Source: Prevotellaceae bacterium UBA2718
Lineage (GTDB): Bacteria; Bacteroidota; Bacteroidia; Bacteroidales; Bacteroidaceae
Length of the DNA: 5,858 nt
NCBI GenBank assembly: GCA_002353975.1
Contig: DEKQ01000150.1
Location: 22,323 to 28,180, forward strand
Direction of reading: 5' to 3'
Of the stretch, positions 1-5,858 are shown in pieces. Below the pieces are notes generated by a model. The model searched no databases. It was not told the DNA's origin and was given only the letters and a program-made list of their open reading frames with translations. Each line of letters opens with the position of its first letter. Position 1 is the first letter of the stretch. Position numbers and translations under genes: made by a program.

Positions 1-1800
1 GCCGGCTACGGAAACGAGCGCGGAAGGCTTATAGTACAGCCTATGGCAGTGGATTGTCAGACTGAGGACACCATAGATTACATCAAGGGTCTCGTGATGG
101 AGGGTACTGAATACCACAAGGTGCAGAACAGGCGCATGAGGTTCAACTACATGAAATACGACAAAGTGGCGCCGGCATACATCAACCGTCCCATGTATTC
201 GGACGAGAAGATATACATCGACACCACTCTCGTATATGTGAAGCCAGACCGCAGGAAGACATATAAGATACCCTACAACGTACAGATAGCAGACTTCAAT
301 CACGCTTACTTTGACCGCAGCAGCACTACCGGCTCATGCAATGCCAAGAACATTTTCAAGTTCCTTGACCTCGGTGTAGCCGCAGCACAGATGGACCTTG
401 AGGAGTTCCGCATTGATGCAGAGAGCGTATATGACACAAAGAACCGTGACCTGAAGCTGAACTTTGAGCTGGGTAAATCTGAGCTCATAGCTGACTCCGT
501 CAACCAGGCAGTGCTCCACGACCTCATCAAGGAGCTCAAGAGCTATGGCGACCAGCTTATGGAGGTCAGCGTTTCTGCCACAGCATCGCCTGACGGCAGC
601 GTGGAAGCCAACAAGCGTCTGGCTGCAGAACGCACACGTGTAGCTGCCAACAAGGTTCGCTCATACTTGGGAAAAGTCGATGTGGCATTCCACATAGCAC
701 CGCCGACAGTCTATACCTGGGATGATGTGGCAAAGGAAAAGGCGCTTGACACCCTTGCCACCGAGGAGGAAATACTGCAGCGCATGAGAACGATGCGCGT
801 GACATATCGCTACGAGCGCGAGCACGTGATGGACGAGCATGAGGTGCGACAGGCTTACTATCAGCGCAAACACGACTTGCTGCGCGGCAAGGGCAAGGAC
901 TTCTCGGACGGTGACTACTTCAATCTCTATAATGCTATCCGCGATTCTGCCGAGCAAGACACCATAACGATGCTGGCTTACAAGCACATCACGCAGCACG
1001 GAGGCTATGAGCAGGTGAAGTTCTCCATGTACGTTGCCAATCGCATGGCAATGCTGAACCAGAAGCAGGGCAAGCCAAACGCACGCGTCCTGGAGCCGTT
1101 CATCAATAAGCGCCTGCGTGCCGTAACGACAAAAGAGAATAGCGAAAAGGCACAGAAGAACCGCCGCGAGGTGCTAATCAACCAGATTATCACCTACTTT
1201 CAACTGGAGGAGCGCGACAGTGCGTTGAGCTATTGCAACTACTGGTTTGGGCACGACGACGACCCAAAGGTGGAGCGTCTGCGCAGATACATCACCTTTA
1301 AGGAGGGATTCATAAAGTATGCCACCCACCAGCTCAGTCCCGCAGAAGAGAAAGAGGTGGAGGATGCGATGAACTACGTCATCTCATGCGCGCCAGACAA
1401 CAAGGCTGTAATCTATACCGAAGCCCGCGACCTGCTCAATGTGCCTGAAGAGGTGAACCGCAAACTGGTGGCAGAGATGAATGACAACAACCCGAAAAAG
1501 TGGTATCTCAGGGGCATTCTGGAAGCCGACAAAGAGGAAAAGATGCTGGAAGAACGTAACGGTAAGGGATATATACCCGAATATCTGTGCTTCTTCAACC
1601 ATGCCTTTGAGTTAGAACCCGCATATAAGTGGCTCTATTTCTTTGACGGACAAATCTCCGACCAGCTACGCGAGAAGTACAAATATCGCAACAAAGACAA
1701 ACAACGCTACCGCGAAATGTTCTACGATCTGGTGACTGTCACCCCGCAGACGGCTGCCGAAGAGGATGATTTGATGAACATCAGCGGTGAAGAGGAATAA
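1..1800 (+). CDS. OmpA-like domain protein with TPR-like C-terminal half (5' partial)
   Basis: The frame is open from base 1, so the ATG at 43 is probably internal; the start and any signal peptide lie upstream of the window. Numbering from that ATG, residues 1-125 are beta-rich and of unknown fold. Residues about 137-257 look like an OmpA-like module: a first strand 'LKLNFELGKSEL', an amphipathic helix, a strand 'MEVSVSATA', the signature 'SPDGSVEANKRLAAERTRVA' (182-201), and a last strand near 'RVTYRYER'. The Arg of the usual 'LS..RA' motif is kept (R197), but Ser replaces the Asp of 'TD..G', which contacts diaminopimelate in classical OmpA domains. Residues about 265-560 are helical and TPR-like, ending in 'HAFELEPAYKWLYFFDGQIS' and an acidic tail. 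Likely role (inferred): periplasmic or outer-membrane-attached envelope protein, perhaps weakly bound to peptidoglycan. It is the first visible gene of an operon with the barrel gene 12 bases downstream. The fold call is fairly secure; the function is unknown. Confidence 0.8.
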   Translation, partial: AGYGNERGRLIVQPMAVDCQTEDTIDYIKGLVMEGTEYHKVQNRRMRFNYMKYDKVAPAYINRPMYSDEKIYIDTTLVYVKPDRRKTYKIPYNVQIADFNHAYFDRSSTTGSCNAKNIFKFLDLGVAAAQMDLEEFRIDAESVYDTKNRDLKLNFELGKSELIADSVNQAVLHDLIKELKSYGDQLMEVSVSATASPDGSVEANKRLAAERTRVAANKVRSYLGKVDVAFHIAPPTVYTWDDVAKEKALDTLATEEEILQRMRTMRVTYRYEREHVMDEHEVRQAYYQRKHDLLRGKGKDFSDGDYFNLYNAIRDSAEQDTITMLAYKHITQHGGYEQVKFSMYVANRMAMLNQKQGKPNARVLEPFINKRLRAVTTKENSEKAQKNRREVLINQIITYFQLEERDSALSYCNYWFGHDDDPKVERLRRYITFKEGFIKYATHQLSPAEEKEVEDAMNYVISCAPDNKAVIYTEARDLLNVPEEVNRKLVAEMNDNNPKKWYLRGILEADKEEKMLEERNGKGYIPEYLCFFNHAFELEPAYKWLYFFDGQISDQLREKYKYRNKDKQRYREMFYDLVTVTPQTAAEEDDLMNISGEEE

Positions 1801-1812
1801 AGAATAAGGATT

Positions 1813-4029
1813 TTGGCAATTCGATACATCATATTGATAGCCCTTGCATTTCTTTTAGAAAGCAAAGTGGTCGCTGCACCTTTACCAGGTGGAGTGGCTG
1901 GCTACATGCTGCTCAATGACACCATTGACGAAGAGGACCTGCAGGCTATGCGTGACACCATGCAGATGTCTCGGCGCAATCTGGCAAAAGAGGGTAATGC
2001 CCTCAATCTGCAAGACTACGTAGTAAAGGACACTTACACCCCTACACACCATTCTTTCGCCAAAGCATGGTATGAGCACATCTACGTAGGAGGCAGCCTC
2101 GGCATAGAGCAATTCGTTCCTCGCGTGGATGACTACAAGTATCGTTTCCTTTCGAATATCAGCCTCTACGTGGGCAAACAGCTGAACCGCACCAACAGTC
2201 TCAGGCTTGGACTGGGATACGGATGGGGATATGAGAAGACTGATAACTCTTATCTAAACCGCATAACCGCCAAGCTGGACTATCTCTATAACCTCTCCAC
2301 ACACTTCCAGGGTTACAATCCCGCACGCCCCGTTGAGATTTCTCTCATGGCAGGTGCAGGACTCAGTTTCTCTCATCTCAGTTCTGACAACCACGGAATT
2401 GCCCCTGAGGTTCACGCGGGATTACAATTCAAATTCTACACCGGGCCGCTCGGCACCATCAATCTGGAACCCTACATAGGACTGGCAACAGACAAGATAG
2501 ACCTCTCAGGCTCACGCAACTGGAGGCAATATGACATCTTCTATGGCCTCAACCTCAATTACTCATTCTTCCTCGATGACAACCTTTCAGACGAGGCAAG
2601 GCTGAAAATCCTTCAGGCACGACTGGCTGATGAGCGCATGATTAATGCCTACACCCTTGAGAAATGGCGTACGCCGTGGTTCATAGAGTATTCCATGGGT
2701 ATGGCAATGACCTCATCGGACTACCTTGACTTCTCCAAGACAATGGGTAATCAGACGTCTGTCGCCGTTGGACGCTGGCTGTCGCCTGCCATTGGTTTCC
2801 GTCTGATGGCCAATTCACGCTCCACGAAATGGCTGGAAGAAGAACATGGCGACACCAAAATAAACACATACAACTTTAACAACAACTATATCAGCGCCAA
2901 TGTTGAAGCCCTTGTCAATCCATTTGGCTTCTTCCGGAACTTCAAATGGAATGCCCCGTATGGTGCTTACCTTACCTTCGGATATGGCATAGGACTGCTG
3001 CGGAAGCACACATACGAGGGAGTGTCAAACATACGCAGCGAGGTATATAACGTAGGTGTTCATCTGTGGGCCGGCGTCACGGACAACATGCAGGTCTTCA
3101 TTGAACCGCGTTACGGACGCAACGTGTATAAATGGCATGAGCCAGGAAGCACCGCGTATGATTTCATGGGAGACAACACCTTCAGCATCAATGCCGGCAT
3201 AACGATGCTCATCCGCTCACAGAAGTATAAGAACCCCGCGGAGATGGATGATACCCAGAATTACACTTATCGCAACATCCGCGGCTTCCGCGTGGGTGTA
3301 GATTTCGGTGCGCTGATACTTCAGAAGGAGAGGGAATGGTTCACCCGCAATGGCGTCATGCACTATAGCATACGCCCTTGGATGGAATACAGGTTCAACC
3401 ACCTGCACAGCGTACGTCTGATGGCAGACTTCCTCCGCACCAACAAGAACATCATGCCTGAGCCACCGACGCTGATACGTTCCAAGACTACATATCTCAT
3501 CATTTCTCCTAACTATCAGATCAGCCTCACCAATCTGCTTGCCGGACGTCTCGTAGGGCGCCGTCTTGAAGTGGAGGGATTCATCGGTCCGTCGTTCTGC
3601 CTTCCGGTAAAGAAGGATGACAGCGACCGCGTAGTATATCGACGCCTGCCGTCAATGGGTGAGTGGCACCTCTCAAAAGATGACTATGAGAAGTCGTTCA
3701 CGGCGGGTGCGAACCTTGGTTTCAAGATAAGCTATCACATCTGGAACGGCATCTCTGCCACCTTCACCCCGACCATATACTTCCTGCGCAACTATCCAGA
3801 CTATGACGGATTCCGTACACTCGGCATCGGTGGTTTCAAAATGATGCAGACAGTCAGCCTCGGCGTGCAGTATAAGATAGGCAAACTCAGTCGCAACCAG
3901 GAAGTGAAGCGCCGCCATCAGCGTGAGAAAGACGCCCGATGGAAGCAGAAACAGATAGAGCTTATAGAGAAACAGCAAGCTAAGCAAGAGGCGAAACGCG
4001 CCAAACGCGCACAGAAAAGAGGTCTTTAG
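1813..4029 (+). CDS. Large outer-membrane beta-barrel protein with three eight-strand modules
   Basis: The protein is about 738 residues if the TTG at 1813 is used. A hydrophobic signal peptide ('IRYIILIALAFLL' then 'SKVVA|AP') marks export. A mostly helical segment (about 22-87) leads into three modules of alternating amphipathic strands, at about 88-254, 288-467 and 489-690. Each has eight predicted strands, with a 'EP.YG/TP.IY'-like strand seven and a last strand such as 'YGLNLNYSFF', 'FSINAGITMLIR' and 'VSLGVQYKIG'. Linkers are a 33-residue charged helix and a 21-residue polar stretch. A Lys/Arg/Gln-rich tail (691-738) follows the last strand instead of the usual terminal aromatic residue. 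It may form one barrel of about 24 strands or three small barrels. The first in-frame ATG (1906) would remove the signal peptide, so a start near 1813-1819 is preferred. The gene sits between two TPR-containing envelope genes. It is not a TonB-dependent receptor: no plug or TonB box is seen. Transported substrate or partner is unknown. Confidence 0.85.
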   Translation: MAIRYIILIALAFLLESKVVAAPLPGGVAGYMLLNDTIDEEDLQAMRDTMQMSRRNLAKEGNALNLQDYVVKDTYTPTHHSFAKAWYEHIYVGGSLGIEQFVPRVDDYKYRFLSNISLYVGKQLNRTNSLRLGLGYGWGYEKTDNSYLNRITAKLDYLYNLSTHFQGYNPARPVEISLMAGAGLSFSHLSSDNHGIAPEVHAGLQFKFYTGPLGTINLEPYIGLATDKIDLSGSRNWRQYDIFYGLNLNYSFFLDDNLSDEARLKILQARLADERMINAYTLEKWRTPWFIEYSMGMAMTSSDYLDFSKTMGNQTSVAVGRWLSPAIGFRLMANSRSTKWLEEEHGDTKINTYNFNNNYISANVEALVNPFGFFRNFKWNAPYGAYLTFGYGIGLLRKHTYEGVSNIRSEVYNVGVHLWAGVTDNMQVFIEPRYGRNVYKWHEPGSTAYDFMGDNTFSINAGITMLIRSQKYKNPAEMDDTQNYTYRNIRGFRVGVDFGALILQKEREWFTRNGVMHYSIRPWMEYRFNHLHSVRLMADFLRTNKNIMPEPPTLIRSKTTYLIISPNYQISLTNLLAGRLVGRRLEVEGFIGPSFCLPVKKDDSDRVVYRRLPSMGEWHLSKDDYEKSFTAGANLGFKISYHIWNGISATFTPTIYFLRNYPDYDGFRTLGIGGFKMMQTVSLGVQYKIGKLSRNQEVKRRHQREKDARWKQKQIELIEKQQAKQEAKRAKRAQKRGL
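2074..3882 (+). other. Three tandem eight-strand barrel modules within the OMP gene
   Basis: Protein-level internal repeat, not visible as DNA identity. Approximate bounds are 2074-2574, 2674-3213 and 3277-3882. Strands correspond in order across modules: strand 2 'NISLYVGKQL', 'TSVAVGRWL', 'YSIRPWMEYRF'; strand 3 'SLRLGLGYGW', 'IGFRLMANSR', 'SVRLMADFLR'; strand 5 'ISLMAGAGLSFS', 'YLTFGYGIGLLR', 'VEGFIGPSFCLP'; strand 7 'INLEPYIGLA', 'VFIEPRYGRN', 'ATFTPTIYFL'. Strand assignments come from reading the residue pattern by eye. The module size suits an OmpX/OmpW-like eight-strand barrel. Triplication from one ancestral barrel is an inference. Confidence 0.55.
3883..4026 (+). other. Basic, helical C-terminal tail of the OMP
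   Basis: The last 48 or so residues after the final beta strand are dominated by Lys, Arg, Gln and Glu ('KRRHQREKDARWKQKQ', 'EAKRAKRAQKRGL') with no hydrophobic strand pattern. It should form a long charged helix on the periplasmic side, where it could contact peptidoglycan, a TPR partner or nucleic acid-like polyanions. The location is inferred from the barrel topology. The coding DNA here is locally repetitive (AAACGCG occurs twice near 3992-4009). Confidence 0.6.
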
Positions 4030-4058
4030 ACCCATCATCCATCATCCCCTCATCCAAT

Positions 4059-5561
4059 ATGAAGCACCTTCTTCTTATCATAGCACTCGTCATTTGCAAC
4101 ACAGCGATGGCTGCCAACAGCAAAAAGAATGAGCCCCAAGACCCCGATGCCGTGGCCTCAGCTATGGCTATGCTCATACACAAGCACTCCATCAATGCAG
4201 ATACCATTGCAGTGGAGATATCCAACCGTTTCAGCAAGAGCGCGCCCATGCAGACAGCGCTGGCACGTGCATACTACCGCAACAACGAGCGCAGCCGCAC
4301 GAAACATTACCTGCAGAAGGCTCTTGCCATTGATGAGACATACGCCAAAGCCTACATGCTCTACGGAGAGCTCTACGGAGAATGGAACGTGGACTCTGCC
4401 TGCTATTGGTACGAGAAAGCCATTCAGGCACAGCCGGCTAAGCCCGAAGCCTACGTGATGTACGCCAACGTGATGGCACGCAAGGACATGAACAAGGCTC
4501 TCTCCATGCTGGAACAGCTGCGCTCGGCAGTACCATTGTATAATGTCGATGTAGAGATTGCAGCCCTATATAATAAGAAAGGTGATGACCGCGCAGCAGC
4601 TGCAGCATTGGAGCATACCGATGTCCAGTCGCTCACCATGAACCAGCTTGCCTCATACCTGCAGAACTGCTACTGGAGCAACAACGATGAGCGTGCCCTG
4701 GAAGTGGCTCGCGTGGGAATGGAGCGATTCCCTGACAATAAGGGCTTCAGCCGACTCTATGCATGGAGCAGCGCGAGAACAGGAGCCTACAAGGAAGCCC
4801 TTGACCACGAGTTGGACTATCTCAGCAGTGCACCGACCGACTCTATCAACTCCATAGACTACCTCACAGCGGGTTCGGCATATATGGCACTCAACGAGAC
4901 GGACAAAGCCTTCGAGATGTTTGCCAAAATCAACACGCTGGAAGATGATTACTTCGCCCCGCAGATGAAGGGACAGGTCACAAAGGTAGTGAACCGCGAT
5001 GTGAACCGTCTAAAGTCTGAAGGCCAGTATGACGCGGCTGCACACGTGTATAGCAAATACATAGAGGCATATCCCAGCAGCGATGATCCTGCTTATCAGC
5101 TCTATGCCCTCTCACAGATATATCGCGAGCAGGTGCAGGCGCTGAGCGAAACTCCGGACAGCACAGACACGGCTCCGGCCAATTCGAAAGCAGAGCTGAA
5201 GGGTGCGCTGGATAAGCTCTTTGGCATCTATACCACCATCGAACAGAAATATCCACAATGGGAGAACATGCACTATGTGCTTTATGTACATGCCAGATAT
5301 ACATACTCTTTTCTTGACAAGGACAACTCACAGGCTTTGGCATTCCCATACTACGAGAAGCTTTACAAGTTGCTCATCAACCGACAGAAGCGTAACGAGC
5401 AGGAGAAAGCCATGATAGCAGAAGCCTGTCAATACATGGGCTCCTACTACTACTTCCAGCAGCACGACCTCGGCTCTGCACGCATGTGGTGGCAACGCCT
5501 CCTGAACCACGACCCGAACAACCAGGCTGCAAAAGACGCTCTGGAGAAGATTAAGAAGTAA
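4059..5561 (+). CDS. Exported tetratricopeptide-repeat (TPR) protein
   Basis: The 500-residue protein starts with a clear signal peptide: 'MKH', a hydrophobic core, and a likely signal peptidase I site 'AMA|AN' after residue 18. Cys13 follows 'LVI', a poor lipobox, so a lipoprotein is less likely. The mature part is almost all helical hairpins of TPR type: about 62-94 ('ALARAYYRNNE...YLQKALAID'), 95-128 ('AYMLYGELYGEWN...WYEKAIQAQP'), 129-160, 161-190, 192-226 ('DERALEVARVGMERFPDN'), 227-260, 264-296 ('AGSAYMALNETDKAFEMFAKI'), 312-342 ('EGQYDAAAHVYSKYIEAYP'), then less regular hairpins and a final TPR at about 454-487 ('LGSARMWWQRLLNHDPNN'). A short Ser/Thr/Asp/Pro-rich spacer lies near 363-376. 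TPR proteins bind other proteins, so a periplasmic scaffold or adaptor for the barrel and OmpA-like products encoded just upstream is plausible. The gap from the preceding gene is only 29 bases, which suggests cotranscription. No catalytic motif is seen. Exact partner unknown. Confidence 0.88.
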   Translation: MKHLLLIIALVICNTAMAANSKKNEPQDPDAVASAMAMLIHKHSINADTIAVEISNRFSKSAPMQTALARAYYRNNERSRTKHYLQKALAIDETYAKAYMLYGELYGEWNVDSACYWYEKAIQAQPAKPEAYVMYANVMARKDMNKALSMLEQLRSAVPLYNVDVEIAALYNKKGDDRAAAAALEHTDVQSLTMNQLASYLQNCYWSNNDERALEVARVGMERFPDNKGFSRLYAWSSARTGAYKEALDHELDYLSSAPTDSINSIDYLTAGSAYMALNETDKAFEMFAKINTLEDDYFAPQMKGQVTKVVNRDVNRLKSEGQYDAAAHVYSKYIEAYPSSDDPAYQLYALSQIYREQVQALSETPDSTDTAPANSKAELKGALDKLFGIYTTIEQKYPQWENMHYVLYVHARYTYSFLDKDNSQALAFPYYEKLYKLLINRQKRNEQEKAMIAEACQYMGSYYYFQQHDLGSARMWWQRLLNHDPNNQAAKDALEKIKK

Positions 5562-5589
5562 GACCGGGCGACTGAGACAACCATAATTG

Positions 5590-5619
5590 GGGAAAAAAGA
5601 CTGAATCCTGCATTTTCCC
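5590..5619. terminator. Possible weak terminator hairpin between convergent genes
   Basis: GGGAAAA (5590-5596) can pair with TTTTCCC (5613-5619), giving a 7-bp stem with a 16-base loop, followed on the + strand by a short T-rich run (GATTTTAC). It lies 28 bases after the stop of the TPR gene, where an operon terminator is expected. The stem is A/T-rich, the loop is long and the T-tract is short, so this is a tentative call; it could serve either strand. Confidence 0.35.
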
Positions 5620-5633
5620 GATTTTACGAAATG

Positions 5634-5674
5634 ACTAATTTTTGCCCGAAAATTGAGCAAAGTGTCAAATTAGT
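5634..5674. repeat. Inverted repeat overlapping the stop of the convergent gene
   Basis: ACTAATTT (5634-5641) is the reverse complement of AAATTAGT (5667-5674), and a nested pair TTTGC (5641-5645) / GCAAA (5657-5661) partly shares its arms, so the two cannot both form in full. The right arm includes the TAA stop (complement of 5670-5672) of the minus-strand gene. It may help end transcription from either side. The sequence is A/T-rich, so chance is a real alternative. Confidence 0.3.
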
Positions 5675-5858
5675 AATTATAGACTTTCCCTGTTGCCTTG
5701 GGCAAAAACTTTATGATGTCGCTGGCAATGAGGCTCTCCTGTCCCACTTCCTCGGCAGCCAAATCTCCGGCTAATCCGTGCAGGTACATTCCCATCATCG
5801 CCGCCACCTTGGGCTCATATCCACGCGCCAGCAGGCCCGTGATGATACCCGTCAGCAC
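5670..5858 (-). CDS. nnr: NAD(P)H-hydrate dehydratase domain, C-terminal end (Nnr, 5' partial)
   Basis: These 62 codons are the 3' end of a minus-strand gene that continues past the right edge. The frame opens with 'VLTGIITGLLARGYEP', the distal half of the conserved 'GSGDVLTG' motif of ADP- or ATP-dependent NAD(P)HX dehydratases; the catalytic Asp should lie just outside the window. It goes on with 'YLHGLAGDLAAEEVGQES' and 'LIASDIIKFLPKA', both typical of the family's C-terminus. The GTG at the window edge is the internal Val codon, not a start. The enzyme removes water from the (S)-hydrate of NADH or NADPH in the cytoplasm, repairing the damaged cofactor. In most bacteria it is fused to an N-terminal epimerase domain (YjeF_N), which cannot be seen here. 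It converges on the envelope operon and has no evident functional link to it. Confidence 0.9.
   Translation of the reverse strand: MLTGIITGLLARGYEPKVAAMMGMYLHGLAGDLAAEEVGQESLIASDIIKFLPKATGKVYNY

Noticed and set aside
1813..4029. TonB-dependent receptor (SusC-like) or type IX secretion cargo
   Set aside because: There is no plug domain, TonB box or type IX C-terminal sorting domain; the end is a polybasic tail.
3673..4038. 121-codon open frame on the minus strand inside the barrel gene
   Set aside because: It is antisense to the well-supported barrel coding sequence, has no recognisable domain, and its hydrophobic residues reflect the complement of charged codons.
4031..4056. CATC-rich repetitive spacer before the TPR gene
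   Set aside because: A few copies of CATC/ATCC over 26 bases is simple low-complexity sequence; no operator or stem-loop could be supported.
4358..4381. Exact 12-base tandem duplication (GCTCTACGGAGA twice) in the TPR gene
   Set aside because: It encodes 'LYGELYGE' inside a TPR helix whose length matches the neighbouring repeat, so there is no insertion; it fits motif-driven chance similarity.
5634..5644. Bacteroides-type -7 promoter element (TAnnTTTG) suggested by TAATTTTTG
   Set aside because: Spacing is off by one base, no plus-strand gene follows before the convergent gene, and no -33 TTTG partner at proper distance was seen.
5328..5660. 110-codon minus-strand open frame spanning the TPR gene end and the intergenic gap
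   Set aside because: Most of it is antisense to the TPR gene, the product resembles no family I know, and the intergenic part is A/T-rich with inverted repeats.
1..5858. CRISPR array, tRNA, rRNA or insertion sequence
   Set aside because: No regularly spaced repeats, no tRNA-like cloverleaf in the short gaps, and no transposase or terminal inverted repeats were found; nearly all sequence is explained by four coding regions.

Overview
The window looks like a chromosomal segment from the Bacteroidales, most likely a Prevotella- or Bacteroides-like organism. This rests on the style of the proteins (outer-membrane barrels, TPR proteins and a Bacteroidetes-type OmpA-like module carrying 'SPDG' in place of the usual 'TD..G'), the lack of strong Shine-Dalgarno sites, and a recognisable Nnr C-terminus at the right edge. 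The genus is inferred, not proven. Coding density is very high and no stretch over 300 bases lacks a gene.

Layout: three genes run left to right in what looks like one operon. Gene 1 (1-1800, 5' end cut off by the window) encodes a cell-envelope protein with a beta-rich N-terminal part, an OmpA-like module in the middle and a helical, TPR-like C-terminal half. After 12 bases comes gene 2 (about 1813-4029). It encodes an exported outer-membrane protein of about 738 residues in which I can line up three successive modules of eight predicted beta strands, followed by a highly basic, helical tail. After 29 bases comes gene 3 (4059-5561), an exported 500-residue protein built almost wholly of TPR-like helical hairpins. 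On the opposite strand, converging from the right edge, is the 3' end of the NAD(P)H-hydrate repair gene (5670-5858). The roughly 108-base gap between the convergent genes holds two inverted repeats that may act as weak terminators.

How the genes may work together: the three operon products have complementary envelope roles, namely a periplasmic OmpA-like/TPR protein, a large barrel protein in the outer membrane and a periplasmic TPR scaffold. This resembles the logic of known Bacteroidetes envelope machines (PorP/PorE in type IX secretion and gliding, or the OmpA-like accessory proteins of fimbrial operons), but domain order and barrel architecture differ and I cannot assign it to a named system. 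The main points of interest are the triplicated eight-strand module of gene 2, the central OmpA-like module of gene 1 that lacks the usual peptidoglycan-contacting Asp, and the odd start region of gene 2, where the natural start may be an ATT codon or a mutated or misread ATG.
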